A stretch of DNA of 50,255 nt, taken from NCBI RefSeq assembly GCF_025965415.1, contig NZ_JAOPWY010000114.1:1-50255 (forward strand), in the 5' to 3' direction. Under the pieces are notes generated by a model. That model did not search any database, was not told the origin of the DNA, and saw only the letters and a list, made by a program, of their open reading frames with translations. Of this stretch, positions 17,806-27,259 are shown one piece after another. How positions within the stretch are numbered: the stretch's first letter is position 1; each line of letters opens with the position of its first letter. A program made the translations under genes and the position numbers. This DNA is from Nocardioides sp. (lineage in GTDB: Bacteria; Actinomycetota; Actinomycetes; Propionibacteriales; Nocardioidaceae).

Positions 17806-20010
17806 ATGTCCACGCAGTCGACACACACCCCTGAATCCCCAACCCCGACCGGTGGTCCGCCCCGCAGGACCGCAAAGTCGATGGCCATCTGGGGGACGGT
17901 GGCCGTAGTCGGTGCCGTCTGCTGGGCCGTCCTCGCGCTGTCTCGCGGAGAGGAGGTCTCGGCCCTCTGGATCCTCTTCGCGGCCCTGGCCTCCTATGCC
18001 ATCGCCTACCGCTTCTACGCCCGCTTCATCGCCTACCGGGTGCTGGGGGTCGACGACACCCGCGCCACACCGGCGGAGCGGCACGACAACGGCCGGGACT
18101 TCGACGTCACCCATCGTCACGTGCTGTTCGGGCACCACTTCGCCGCGATTGCCGGGGCGGGCCCGCTGGTGGGTCCGGTACTCGCCGCCCAGATGGGTTA
18201 CCTGCCCGGCACGATCTGGATCATCGTCGGCGTCATCCTGGCCGGCGCTGTGCAGGACATGGTGGTGCTCTTCTTCTCGATGCGCCGCGACGGCAAGAGC
18301 CTCGGTCAAATGGTCCGCGAGGAGATCGGCGTGGTGGGCGGGATCGCCGCACTGATCGCAGTCTTCGCGATCATGATCATCATCCTGGCCGTGCTCGCAC
18401 TGGTGGTCGTCAACGCCCTGGCCGAGTCGCCCTGGGGCGTCTTCTCCATCAGCCTGACCATCCCCATCGCCCTGTTCATGGGCTACTACCTGCGAGTGCT
18501 GCGCCCCGGCCGGGTCTCGGAGGTCACCGTCATCGGTGTCAGTCTGTTGCTGCTCGCGATCATCGGCGGGGGGTACGTCGAGCAGATGGGTCTCGAGGAC
18601 GCGCTGACCCTATCGAAGGAGCAGCTGACGCTCGGCCTGGTCCTCTACGGCTTCATCGCTTCGATCCTGCCGGTCTGGATGCTGCTCACTCCTCGCGACT
18701 ACCTCTCCACGTTCATGAAAATCGGCGTGATCGTCCTCCTGGCCGTCGGCCTGGTGCTCGCCGCCCCGGTCCTGCAGCAGGAGGCGGTGACCGACTTCGC
18801 CCGAGAGGGCACCGGACCCGTGTTCGCCGGCAAGCTCTTCCCGTTCGTCTTCATCACCATCGCGTGCGGCGCACTGTCGGGGTTCCACGCCCTCATCGCC
18901 TCCGGCACCACCCCCAAGATGGTGGCCAAGGAGAGCCAAGTCCGGATGATCGGCTACGGCGGCATGCTCATGGAGTCGTTCGTTGCCATCAGCGCCCTCA
19001 TCGCCGCCTCCGTGATCGACCCGGGCCTCTACTTCGCGATCAACAGCCCGGCCGGTGCCACCGGGGGCGACCCGGCCACCGCGGCGGAATTCGTCAACGG
19101 ACTGGGCTTCGTCATCACGCCCGACCAGCTGACCGGAGCTGCCGCAGCAGTGGAGGAACAGACGCTCATCTCCCGCACGGGTGGCGCACCGACACTCGCG
19201 CTCGGCATGTCCCAGATCTTCACTCAGGCATTCGGCGGCGGGCTCGCCGCCTTCTGGTACCACTTCGCAATCATGTTCGAGGCGCTCTTCATCCTGACCG
19301 CCGTCGACGCCGGCACCCGGGTGGGTCGCTTCATGCTCCAGGACACCGTCGGCAACGTGTGGCCCAAGTACGCCGACCTCTCCTGGAAACCGGCCTCCTG
19401 GTCGGCGAGCGCCGTGGTGGTAGGGCTCTGGGGCTACATGCTGTACGTCGGCGTGACAGACCCACTGGGCGGCATCAACCAGCTCTTCCCGCTCTTCGGC
19501 ATCGCCAACCAACTGCTCGCGGCGATCGCGTTGACGCTCTGCGTGACGCTGCTGATCAAGCACGGCAAGGCGAAATGGGCGTGGGTGCCGGGAATCGGTC
19601 TAGCCTGGGATCTCGTCACCACCATGACGGCCAGCTACCAGAAGGTGTTCTCCGACAACCCAGCCATCGGATACTTCACCCAGCGCGAGCGCTACGCCGA
19701 CGCCCTGGATGCCGGTGAGCTGCTCGCCCCCGCGACCAGCGTCGACCAGATGGAGCAGGTGGTCTTCAACTCCACGGTCAACGGCACCCTGCAGTCGCTC
19801 TTCGCACTCCTGGTGCTCGTGGTGGTCGCCAACGCCATCGTCATCTGGGTCCGGGCCCTCCGCTCCGGCGGTCTGCCGACCACAGAAGTGCCGTGGCACG
19901 AGTCCCACTTGGTCGCGCCCTCCGACTTCTTCGCCACGGCCGAGGAGAAGGAGGCCCTCCAGCAGTGGGAGGCTACAGGGCGTGGGAGCGAAGTGGGGAG
20001 TCACCGATGA
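17806..20010 (+). CDS. cstA: Carbon starvation protein A, CstA/BtsT-type transporter
   Basis: Large inner-membrane transporter of 734 residues, near the size of E. coli CstA (701). The conserved family segments are present: THRHVLFGHHFAAIAGAGPL, GPVLAAQMGYLPGTIWII, AGAVQDMVVLFFSMRRDGKS, GFHALIASGTTPKM and FEALFILTAVDAGTRVGRFM. About 16-18 hydrophobic spans are visible. Family members take up pyruvate or peptides and are induced on carbon limitation. The ybdD-type gene that follows overlaps by four bases (ATGA), the usual partner arrangement. Substrate preference here (pyruvate or peptide) cannot be told from sequence. Confidence 0.95.
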   Translation: MSTQSTHTPESPTPTGGPPRRTAKSMAIWGTVAVVGAVCWAVLALSRGEEVSALWILFAALASYAIAYRFYARFIAYRVLGVDDTRATPAERHDNGRDFDVTHRHVLFGHHFAAIAGAGPLVGPVLAAQMGYLPGTIWIIVGVILAGAVQDMVVLFFSMRRDGKSLGQMVREEIGVVGGIAALIAVFAIMIIILAVLALVVVNALAESPWGVFSISLTIPIALFMGYYLRVLRPGRVSEVTVIGVSLLLLAIIGGGYVEQMGLEDALTLSKEQLTLGLVLYGFIASILPVWMLLTPRDYLSTFMKIGVIVLLAVGLVLAAPVLQQEAVTDFAREGTGPVFAGKLFPFVFITIACGALSGFHALIASGTTPKMVAKESQVRMIGYGGMLMESFVAISALIAASVIDPGLYFAINSPAGATGGDPATAAEFVNGLGFVITPDQLTGAAAAVEEQTLISRTGGAPTLALGMSQIFTQAFGGGLAAFWYHFAIMFEALFILTAVDAGTRVGRFMLQDTVGNVWPKYADLSWKPASWSASAVVVGLWGYMLYVGVTDPLGGINQLFPLFGIANQLLAAIALTLCVTLLIKHGKAKWAWVPGIGLAWDLVTTMTASYQKVFSDNPAIGYFTQRERYADALDAGELLAPATSVDQMEQVVFNSTVNGTLQSLFALLVLVVVANAIVIWVRALRSGGLPTTEVPWHESHLVAPSDFFATAEEKEALQQWEATGRGSEVGSHR

Positions 20011-20192
20011 CTGTGGTCCTGGAGGTGGCACGCAAGCTGCGCTGGTACGTCCGTGAACTCACCGGTGAGGCCAAGTGGGACGACTACGTCGCGGAGTGCG
20101 CTGCCTTCGGTGAGCAGCCGATGTCCCGCCGCCAGTTCGAACGTCGACGCGACCAGGAACGTGAGCAGCTGCCCGGCGGACGCTGCTGCTGA
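20007..20192 (+). CDS. ybdD: YbdD/YjiX family small protein (CstA partner)
   Basis: A 61-residue protein (MTVVLEVARKLRWYVRELTG) with the family core WDDYVAEC and MSRRQFERRRDQER. In E. coli the homologues YbdD and YjiX are needed for pyruvate uptake by CstA and BtsT. The ATG overlaps the cstA stop codon (ATGA at 20007-20010), so translation is coupled. Cys residues at the very C-terminus (GGRCC) are a common family ending. A longer open frame extends upstream inside cstA, but only this start gives the family length. Confidence 0.88.
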   Translation: MTVVLEVARKLRWYVRELTGEAKWDDYVAECAAFGEQPMSRRQFERRRDQEREQLPGGRCC

Positions 20193-20636
20193 GCGGCCCG
20201 TCCAAAGACCAAAGCGGGGACGCGCGACGACCTCGAGCAGTAGCTTCGCGACATCGACTGGCCCTCCAACGTTTGGAGGAGGCCTAGCGCCGCGGGCGCG
20301 CCCGTTACCGCTTCGAGTCACGACGGCGCGGCCGCCTCGCTGAGGGTCGACTTGACCCTATGCAAGCGACACATATAGGCCCATGGTCCGATCAACGCAG
20401 CAGCGCGTCCCAGACCCCGACGCAGGCTCAATCCATCCAGATCGATGCAGGTCACGTTACGCACATGGCCGACTGTCAGGGGACTCGGCGTCCAGGACAG
20501 TCAGGTCGGATTCGGGGACCTGCCTGCTGCCCTGGTCGCCGGGGCTCGACGGCACACGGTCGATTCACTCCGCCTTGCATTGTCGACACCACTCAGCGGC
20601 GGTTTCAATCGGAGGTGGCGGACCACCCTCGAATGT
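20193..20636. other. Intergenic region with no gene seen
   Basis: About 440 bases between the cstA operon and an IS110 remnant. Open frames are short and low-complexity. Parts nearest 20636 may be further decayed transposon DNA, but I cannot show this. Confidence 0.45.
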
Positions 20637-20934
20637 GATGTGCACGACCCAGTTGATCTGGTGGTTCCCGGCTCGCGACAGCCGGCGGCGGGTCGCCTGA
20701 GGATGCGTCGATCGGTGCGGTGCCGTTCCAGGACGCGAAGTGGCCACGGTCGGGGAAGCGGGTGATGTCGCCAACCTCGACCAGCAACCGGGCAGCCCCA
20801 GAGGGTCCGATGTCGTGCAGGTCCAGCAAGGTGGCGCCGGTTGCCTCGACCAGTTCGGTCAGTTCCTTGTTCGCCGCCTTCTTCCGCGCGTAGATCCGCG
20901 CGAGGTGTGCGACCAGCTCAGCAGCGACCCGGCA
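20637..20934 (-). pseudogene. IS110-family transposase fragment
   Basis: A minus-strand piece of the C-terminal half of a transposase: CRVAAELVAHLARIYARKKA, LLDLHDIGPSGAARLLVEVG, FASWNGTAPIDASSGD. After a frameshift it continues as RRRLSRAGNHQINWVVHI. This is the helix-hairpin-helix Transposase_20 region of a different IS110 lineage (IS1647-like) from the copy at 12.9-14.0 kb. The RuvC-like half with most of the DEDD residues is absent, so it is a dead remnant. Confidence 0.7.
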
Positions 20935-21123
20935 TCGGGGCTTGCCGGCCACGTGCGGAGCCTCGGACCCGGCGCAAGATGCACCGGGCCCGTTGCCTGT
21001 AGGAGCCGGGGCTTGCCTGCAATAGACGCTAGGCACCGGCGGGCTAGGGTCCCTCGCAGCCCCGAGCCACCGCATGACGAGCCGGGCAGATGTCGCCCGA
21101 CGTCACGACCTCTGCTGACGTCC

Positions 21124-21152
21124 CGTCCCGCCCGTCATTGAGAGGCGGGACG
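21124..21152 (-). terminator. Terminator hairpin of the M14 peptidase gene
   Basis: CGTCCCGCC (21124-21132) and GGCGGGACG (21144-21152) form a perfect 9-bp GC-rich stem with an 11-base loop, 12 bases past the stop codon on the minus strand. Confidence 0.7.
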
Positions 21153-21164
21153 CCAGACTCGGGG

Positions 21165-23282
21165 TCAACGATTCCAGAGCTGCCCACACACCCGCAGGTC
21201 GACCTTCACGTGCTGCCCGCGCTCGACGACGACCGGCACCGACTGCAAGACCTGACCGTTCCGCTCACAGGTCAGCGTCCAAGCCTCGATCATCGGCGCC
21301 GTCGTCTGCTCGGTCGCGTTGTAGAGGCTCGCCGTGAGGGTGTACGTCGGAGTGACTGACGCAAAGTTGATGACGCGCAGGACATAGGTGCCGGGAGTCG
21401 GGGCGTTGATCGTCGCCTTCTCCTTCTCGCCGACGAAGTTGCCTGAGCTGCCGACTTCGGTGAGCGAGCCGTCTGCGTTCTTGCGGTAGACCTCGAGGTC
21501 GAGGTCGTCTGGGGTCGGCCAGTCGAGGACCACCTGGAGGATCTCCTGGTCGGCCTCGGTCACGACAAGCTCGTGGTCGACCGACTCGGTGGGGGCTGCG
21601 GTGCCGGTGAAGGTCTCGCTGCGGGTCGGCTCGTCGTCGAGGAGCTTGACGAGCCGTGCCTGGACTGCGGGGCGGGTCGACTGGTTGACGTCCCAGCTGA
21701 AGGTCTTGCCCGTGGTGGCCATCGAGCTCTCCAGCGTGTCCGTGAAGTCGTTCTCCGGGTTCCACGTCGGGGTGGAGAACTGCTTGCGTAGCCGCAGGGT
21801 GGCGCCGACGGGTGCCTTGCCCGAGATCACGGCGTGGCTGGCGCGGCTGACCGCCTCCTCGAAGGCCACGAGGTAGGCCTCGCGGTTGCCCTTGCCGGCG
21901 AACTGCCCGGCGCCGAGGTACTCGTCGACGACCTGCGCGAACGGCGGGTGGAACTCGTTCGGCCCGATCTCGAAGGTGTAGCCGTAGCCACCGGTGGCGT
22001 TGTAGGACCAGTCCTCGGTGGTGCCGGTCGTGTCGTAGAGCTCCCAGCCGTGAATGTTGGCGTAGCCGTTCTGAGCGGTCATCCGCGCGCCGAGCGCCTT
22101 CATCGCCTGCTCGTCAGGGGCGTCTCCCACCGGCAGCCCGTCGGGACCGATGGTCGTGGGGTTCACGCCGTTGGGTCGCAGCACCAGGTTGGAGAATGTG
22201 TGGTTGGAGATCATCATCGTGACCTGACGCGAGGAGATCAGCTGGCGCACGTTGCGGGTCTCGGGCTCCGAGAAGGGCGCCGCGCCGCGGTAGGTCGGGT
22301 CGGCGAACAGGTCAGAGGCGCCGGGGCCACCCCACAGCCCGCCATAGTTGCGGTTGAGGTCGGTGCCGACGAGGAAGCCACCGGGGCTGGTGGCGCTGAA
22401 GACCGCACAGCTTCCGTCTGGTGTGTCCTGGCCGTCGACCACGCGGCAGTTCTTGCGCTTGTACGCGTTGCCGGGGGTGCCGAGGATCGTCGCGGTGCCA
22501 CCGCTGTCAACCTCACGCAAGTCGATCAGCTGGCCGTCGGTGAAGGACAGGTGGAAGCCGTCGGGGTTCACGACGGGGACGACGACCATCCGGCCGCGCT
22601 CGAGCAGACTGCTGATCCGTGGGTCACCGGCGCGGGCTCCCTTGACCAGGTCGACAGCGAACTCCATGGCGTGCTCGCCTGAGGGCCACTCGCGGGCGTG
22701 GTGGACGCCGAACATGGCGAAGGTGGGCCGGCCGTCGCGGACGGCGACGTTCTTCGCGATCTCGACGCCGTGCACGGTCCGGCCGTCGAGCGTCTTCTCC
22801 GGCAGCGTGAGCAGCTTGACGAGGCCGGGGTTGGCCCCGGCCATCGCCTTCATCTCAGCGTTGTAGTCGGCCAGGCTCCGGTAGGCGTTACGACCGGACG
22901 GCATTGCTGTCCGGAGGCGGGTCGCGGCGAAGAGGTCGTCGAGGCGGTTGATCTCTGCCTCGCGCTGGAGGAGGTCGGGGATGCGGACGTCCCACGTGAA
23001 GCCGGCGGCGCGGAGCTCCTCGCGGTCGGCCGCCGTGTGGAGCACGACCTCGACGTAGTCGTGGCCGGCGTGCTCGGTCAGGTCCAGGCCGAGGGCCTGC
23101 AGCCGGGACTTGTCGGCTCGCGTCGGTGTGTCGACCGTGACCAGGCTGGGCGAGAACTCATCAGCGACTCCGAGGGCGGTGCCTTGGGCCGGCGACGGAA
23201 CGCTCAACGCGGTGGCGCCGATCGCGAGTGCGGACAGCACCGCAGCCATCGCCTGTCGGTGCGAAAGGTTGTGACGTCGCAT
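21165..23282 (-). CDS. Secreted M14-family zinc carboxypeptidase
   Basis: About 705 residues. A signal peptide runs to about residue 34 (MAAVLSALAIGATALSVPSP). A propeptide-like region follows, then the M14 domain. Zinc ligands are in GVHHAREWPSGE (HxxE) and in a distal His of SNHTFSN; VVPVVNPDGF and GTDLNRNYGG are the substrate-binding blocks with the Asn-Arg pair; and the catalytic Glu is in YTFEIGP. The C-terminal 200 residues hold beta domains of the pre-peptidase C-terminal type (LDWPTPDDLDLEVYRK, GTYVLRVINF). It would remove C-terminal residues from extracellular peptides. ATG 23282 has GGAGG upstream; an earlier start lacks one. It is the first of three neighbouring secreted metallopeptidase genes on this strand. 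Confidence 0.9.
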   Translation of the reverse strand: MRRHNLSHRQAMAAVLSALAIGATALSVPSPAQGTALGVADEFSPSLVTVDTPTRADKSRLQALGLDLTEHAGHDYVEVVLHTAADREELRAAGFTWDVRIPDLLQREAEINRLDDLFAATRLRTAMPSGRNAYRSLADYNAEMKAMAGANPGLVKLLTLPEKTLDGRTVHGVEIAKNVAVRDGRPTFAMFGVHHAREWPSGEHAMEFAVDLVKGARAGDPRISSLLERGRMVVVPVVNPDGFHLSFTDGQLIDLREVDSGGTATILGTPGNAYKRKNCRVVDGQDTPDGSCAVFSATSPGGFLVGTDLNRNYGGLWGGPGASDLFADPTYRGAAPFSEPETRNVRQLISSRQVTMMISNHTFSNLVLRPNGVNPTTIGPDGLPVGDAPDEQAMKALGARMTAQNGYANIHGWELYDTTGTTEDWSYNATGGYGYTFEIGPNEFHPPFAQVVDEYLGAGQFAGKGNREAYLVAFEEAVSRASHAVISGKAPVGATLRLRKQFSTPTWNPENDFTDTLESSMATTGKTFSWDVNQSTRPAVQARLVKLLDDEPTRSETFTGTAAPTESVDHELVVTEADQEILQVVLDWPTPDDLDLEVYRKNADGSLTEVGSSGNFVGEKEKATINAPTPGTYVLRVINFASVTPTYTLTASLYNATEQTTAPMIEAWTLTCERNGQVLQSVPVVVERGQHVKVDLRVCGQLWNR

Positions 23283-23402
23283 GGAGATCCTCCGGAGGGG
23301 TGTGGGCGGCGGTCCTCGCCGCATGAACGATCAACGGTGTAGTCGCCGCGGCGGTCTGCGTCACCCGTTCCGGGCGACACGAAGCTGTGCGGACGTCGAC
23401 CG

Positions 23403-23419
23403 GTCGCGCCCGACGCGAC
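23403..23419 (-). terminator. Small hairpin after the membrane-anchored protein gene
   Basis: GTCGCG-CCCGA-CGCGAC forms a 6-bp GC-rich stem about 10 bases past the stop at 23429 on the minus strand. Confidence 0.4.
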
Positions 23420-23428
23420 TGCCGTCCT

Positions 23429-23924
23429 TCAGCCGGGCACCGTCCGGCACTCAGCGTGCGCCGTACGAAGGGCGCGCTGCCACCCGTCGTGGTCACCTGC
23501 GTGGCCTGCAGCGTGGGCTGCCTGAAGCGCGGTGTCGAGCTCGACCAGCCCGGTGTCGGACTGTGCGGCACGACCGGACTCGATGATCGCTTGGTCGAGC
23601 AGGAGCACGGCCACTGCGTAGCGCGTCCGCTCGTCGAGCTTCGACGCCTGGGCCGCCTCCGCGGCCTTGCTCAGGTAGTCGCATGCCACCTCTGCATGCA
23701 TCAGGGCCCGGGCGTCGACGGACGACGCACCGCCCGGCTGTGAACCGTCGGCCGTGGTGCCCGGCGCGTCGGCCCCCTGCAACGCCAGGACAGCGAACAA
23801 GACCAGGACGAACGCCAGAGCGAGCGCCGCTAGGACCGCCCAGCGCGCTCCACCGGGCGCCGGGGACGGCGGATCAGCGGCTGCGCGCTTGCGAGGGTCG
23901 CCGCTGCCTCGGGGGGTACCACAT
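23429..23924 (-). CDS. Small membrane-anchored hypothetical protein, start uncertain
   Basis: The coding frame reads GSGDPRKRAAADPPSPAPGG, a single membrane span (WAVLAALALAFVLVLFAVLA) and then an exported helical domain (DARALMHAEVACDYLSKAAE, RYAVAVLLLDQAIIESGRAA) ending AHAECRTVPG. The frame has no ATG, GTG or TTG close to the expected N-terminus. An ATG at 23922-23924 would be in frame if the run of six C/G at 23911-23916 were one base shorter, giving MWYPRGSGDPRK. A sequence error or a rare start is possible. It follows the matrixin-type protease gene on the same strand but beyond that gene's terminator hairpin. Function unknown. Confidence 0.5.
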
Positions 23925-23977
23925 GGGGGGCTCAGGGTGGACGTACCTTTCCAGACGTTCGAGGAGCCGCACGTGAC

Positions 23978-24013
23978 GACGATGGACCGGCCCCCAGGGA
24001 CCGGCCCACCGTC
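23978..24013 (-). terminator. Terminator hairpin of the matrixin-type protease gene
   Basis: In minus-strand RNA, GACGGUGGGCCGG pairs along all 13 bases with CCGGUCCAUCGUC using two G-U pairs. In plus-strand RNA the same positions are A-C mismatches. The hairpin begins seven bases past the stop codon, and its wobble pairs show that it works for leftward transcription. Confidence 0.75.
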
Positions 24014-24020
24014 ATCTGCT

Positions 24021-26663
24021 TCACCCGACGAGGGCGGTGCTCCTCTTCTTCTTCTTGCCCGGGTAGGAAGCCGCGTCGTACAGATCCGTGCCGTGCTTCT
24101 GCTCCTTGGCGTTGGAGTGCCCGTCGCCGTCGATGTCGTTGTCGCACGCATCGCCCAGGCCGTCCCGGTCGAGGTCAGCCTGGCCCGTGTTGGGCTGCTC
24201 GACACAGTTGTCGCGGGTGTCGGCGACGCCGTCACCGTCCCGGTCGGTCCCGGGAGCCGAGTGGACGACGTTCCGGACGTCGGTCGCGAGCACCTCGTCG
24301 TCCTGCGTCCAGACCGTCTTCAACTCGTGGGCCCCGGCGGGCACCGTGACGTCGATGGCGAACACGTCGGGACCATTGCTGGACTCAACGTCCTGACTGC
24401 CCATCTCAGCACCGTCGATGTACACCGTCACCGTCTCGTCGGAGGGCACCGGACAGCCGCTGCTCCCGGGTGCGGGCAGGTCGGGGCACGCGTCGCTCCC
24501 GTCGGCGACGCCGTCGCCGTCGGTGTCGGTGTCGACGGGAGTCTCACCGTCAACCGGGCCGTTCGGCACGATCGTGGCCTGCAGCGTGTAGGTGGTCGAC
24601 GGCACCCCTGCTATCAGATAGGGGTCGACCTTGATGTCCAGGGTGCCCTGCACGTCCGCGAGCACGAGCCGCTCGGGCTGGCCGGCGGTGGCCGCCGAGC
24701 CCGATGCGGCACCGGTCACCGTCATGTCGAGGTCGCTGGCGTCCGGCCAGGACACCAGCAGCTCGACCGTGCTGGTGTCTGGCACGGCCAGGGTGAACGT
24801 GTGCCCGGGGCCTCCGGTGGCCCCGAGCGTGCTGTCGGTGACCATGAAGGTGTTGCCGCCGGGCTGCTCGAGGACCACCGGGTTGAGCACGCTGCCGCGG
24901 GTGGTGCCGCCGCCCGTGGCCGTGGACGAGCCGGTGCCGGCAGGGGCCTCCGCCCCAGCGGGTGCGGCTACACCGATGCCACCCAGGTCGGGCGCCCGGT
25001 CGTCGGCCACCAGGGTCCACATGTGCGACGGTGAGCGGTAGCTGGTGAGCGCGAAGACGTCGTACGGAGCGGTGACCTTCGCGGCGGCCAGGTAGCTGCG
25101 GGGTATGCGGAAGGTGACAGTGCCGGCGGCAGCGTCCCAGGCCGACCAGTCGCTGGGCAGGTAGGTCTCCATCGAGTGGTCGTACGTCACCACGTCGCCT
25201 GGAGTTCGCGGGTCGGGGACCGTCGACTCGATCTCGCGGCCGTCGATGCTCACCCCGTACTTCGCGGCACCGGCGACGCCGTCGGGCCACAGCTCCTCCA
25301 CCTTGACAGTGGCGACCACCTCGAGGTCGGTGACCTCTACCTGAAGGTGTGAGATGTCGGTGACCGGGCTCAGCGAGTCGCCGAGCCCGTCGTCGTGCGA
25401 GGAGTTCGGCGATGTCGGTGCGCCGTCCTTGGCAAGGCGCTCCACGGTGCCGGCGACCTGCACCTGGCCGTCCGAGGTCTCAGCACCGTGCGCCGGTGTG
25501 CTGATGGTCAGCGACGGCGTGGTGGTCTCGACCGGGTCCGGGGAGAAGTCCACCGGGTCGCCCGGAACGAGGCCGAGGTCGGGCTGCGGGCAGTCCCACA
25601 CCGAGCCGGTCGAGGAGGCGTAGAGATGATCGTCGGGGTGTTGGACCTGGAAGGAGTTCGCTCCGTCGCCGGCCACGTCGTTGGGTTCCAGCCGGTCTGC
25701 CTCGGTGACCTCGCCGTCGCCGTTCACGTCGAGGTAGTTGCTCATCCGGGTGGCGAAGGCCTCGACGTTGAGGGTGGAGACACACTTGTTCTGACCGGCC
25801 GGGTCGGCGCTGTAGGCCATGATGTCGGCCGTCGGGACGGGCCCCCAGGCGCCTTCGGCGCCGTCGCCGACGTGGCCCAACGTCAGGCAGTGGCCCGTCT
25901 CGTGCAGCACCAGGTCGTAGAGCGAGAACGTGTCGGTCCTGCCGGGCACCGGGTCGATGGCACCGTTGACCGAGAAGCACACGTTGCCACCCTGGCCGCC
26001 ACAGTCCTCGACGTAGGTGCCGCCGCGGGTCTCATGGTGAGAGTTGAAGCCAAGGACCATGTCCCAGGCGTCCATGTCGAAAGGATTCTCGATGTTGGTG
26101 CAAGGGACGCCATTCTCGTCCACGATGCCCAGCTCGGCACCGAGGTAGACCGGGTCGACGCCGATGCCGATGCCCCCGACGGGGTTGGTGGCGATCACGA
26201 CGATCTCAGGGTCGACCAACGGGTATGTCGTCAGCTCACCGCCGTTCTCGCCGGTGAGATCGATCTGGTCGACGGTGACGTGGAAGTCAACACCCTCCTC
26301 GAGCCAGTCCAGGCCCATCTCGTCCGAGAGGTAGTCGATGCCTCCCTCCCACGACTTCACCGCCTGGCGCATGATCCGCATGTCACGCTCGGCGGTCGGC
26401 GAGGCCGGCACGAGGATGGCGACGTCCACCTGCGGGGAGTCCAGGGCGTTGAGCCCCAGCTTGCCGTGATAGCAGATGTTGTCCGGGTTGTCCCGGCTCA
26501 TGTCCTTGACGCACCCGGGCGGCAGGTTGCCGTCACCGAAGTAGGGGCCCACGTAGTCGTCGGCCGGGCTGGCCTGGGCGGGCGCCGTCGCGATGGTCGC
26601 TGTGGCAACCAGGGAACTGCTCGCCAGGAGTGGGGCAAGCACGAGGGACGAAAGTTTGCGCAA
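24021..26663 (-). CDS. Secreted matrixin-type metalloprotease with TSP3-like calcium repeats
   Basis: An 880-residue protein. A signal peptide (LVLAPLLASSSLVATATIAT) ends near AQA. The zinc motif is VLHETGHCLTLGHVGD (HExxHxxxxxH), followed by an ADIMAYS turn that fits the Met-turn of metzincins. DVNGDGEVTEADR is an EF-hand-like site. Middle domains are beta-rich (SLTISTPAHGAE, then VTFRIPRSYLAA), and a PPC-like module (LLVSWPDASDLDMTV) follows. The C-terminus holds thrombospondin type 3-like calcium repeats: DTDTDGDGVADGSDACPD, TDRDGDGVADTRDNCVEQ and DRDGLGDACDNDIDGDG. TTG 26663 is the start, with AAGGA upstream. It is likely calcium-stabilised and acts outside the cell on proteins. Exact peptidase family (M10/M43-like) is not certain. 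Confidence 0.85.
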   Translation of the reverse strand: MRKLSSLVLAPLLASSSLVATATIATAPAQASPADDYVGPYFGDGNLPPGCVKDMSRDNPDNICYHGKLGLNALDSPQVDVAILVPASPTAERDMRIMRQAVKSWEGGIDYLSDEMGLDWLEEGVDFHVTVDQIDLTGENGGELTTYPLVDPEIVVIATNPVGGIGIGVDPVYLGAELGIVDENGVPCTNIENPFDMDAWDMVLGFNSHHETRGGTYVEDCGGQGGNVCFSVNGAIDPVPGRTDTFSLYDLVLHETGHCLTLGHVGDGAEGAWGPVPTADIMAYSADPAGQNKCVSTLNVEAFATRMSNYLDVNGDGEVTEADRLEPNDVAGDGANSFQVQHPDDHLYASSTGSVWDCPQPDLGLVPGDPVDFSPDPVETTTPSLTISTPAHGAETSDGQVQVAGTVERLAKDGAPTSPNSSHDDGLGDSLSPVTDISHLQVEVTDLEVVATVKVEELWPDGVAGAAKYGVSIDGREIESTVPDPRTPGDVVTYDHSMETYLPSDWSAWDAAAGTVTFRIPRSYLAAAKVTAPYDVFALTSYRSPSHMWTLVADDRAPDLGGIGVAAPAGAEAPAGTGSSTATGGGTTRGSVLNPVVLEQPGGNTFMVTDSTLGATGGPGHTFTLAVPDTSTVELLVSWPDASDLDMTVTGAASGSAATAGQPERLVLADVQGTLDIKVDPYLIAGVPSTTYTLQATIVPNGPVDGETPVDTDTDGDGVADGSDACPDLPAPGSSGCPVPSDETVTVYIDGAEMGSQDVESSNGPDVFAIDVTVPAGAHELKTVWTQDDEVLATDVRNVVHSAPGTDRDGDGVADTRDNCVEQPNTGQADLDRDGLGDACDNDIDGDGHSNAKEQKHGTDLYDAASYPGKKKKRSTALVG

Positions 26664-27259
26664 GGTCGGTCCTTTCGAGGCGCCCCTGGGGTTTGGGCGG
26701 CTGCCGGGTCAACGCCGCATGGTGATCGGCGTTACGGCCCGTGCCAGGCGATGCACGCTGCTGCAGTCGTGGACCCGCTCCTGCCGTTGTCGTCCCGCAG
26801 TGTGGAGGCGCCCGGGTCAGCGTCGCTTCGTGGTCAGGGTCTGGGAGTGGATGCAGGTCAGTGCGGCCCTGACGTCGACCATGCCGCTTGGATTCGATTG
26901 GGTCTGCTGCAGCATGAGGTGTCGGGCCACGCCAAACATGTGTCAGCTTGAATGCACTCAGAACGGAGCTGTTGTCGCCCGCCAACGTCGCAAAGGGAGT
27001 GTGCCCGTCGCGATCCAGACCGCCCTGCCATCGAGGCCAGCCGCGGTCGCTCACCCCGCTCGCTTGGCCGCCGGCCTGACATGTCTGGCATCCATCGCCG
27101 TAGCCCGTTGCGCCGCCAACGGGTAATGCACAGTCAGCGATCGGGATGGCGGGCATCGGCAGCAATCAGGGCGAGACGCGCTCTAGGCAACGTCAGAACT
27201 GGTGACGAGCTGTCAGGGGACCGGTCTGGCTCAGGCCTGGAGGTACCCGACGGTGCAGG
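26664..27259. other. Intergenic region with no gene seen
   Basis: About 600 bases between two protease genes. It holds a motif near 26976-27004 (CGCCCGCCAACGTCGCAAAG) that closely resembles one at 17244-17274. Otherwise frames on both strands are low-complexity and I see no RNA gene. Confidence 0.45.

Noticed and set aside
23754..25034. Long rightward open frame
   Set aside because: Mirror frame of the matrixin-type protease; no domains and composition typical of antisense frames in high-GC DNA.
26533..27165. 210-codon leftward open frame
   Set aside because: Overlaps the signal-peptide end of the matrixin-type protease in another frame and shows no domain; only a short nucleotide motif is shared with 17.2 kb.
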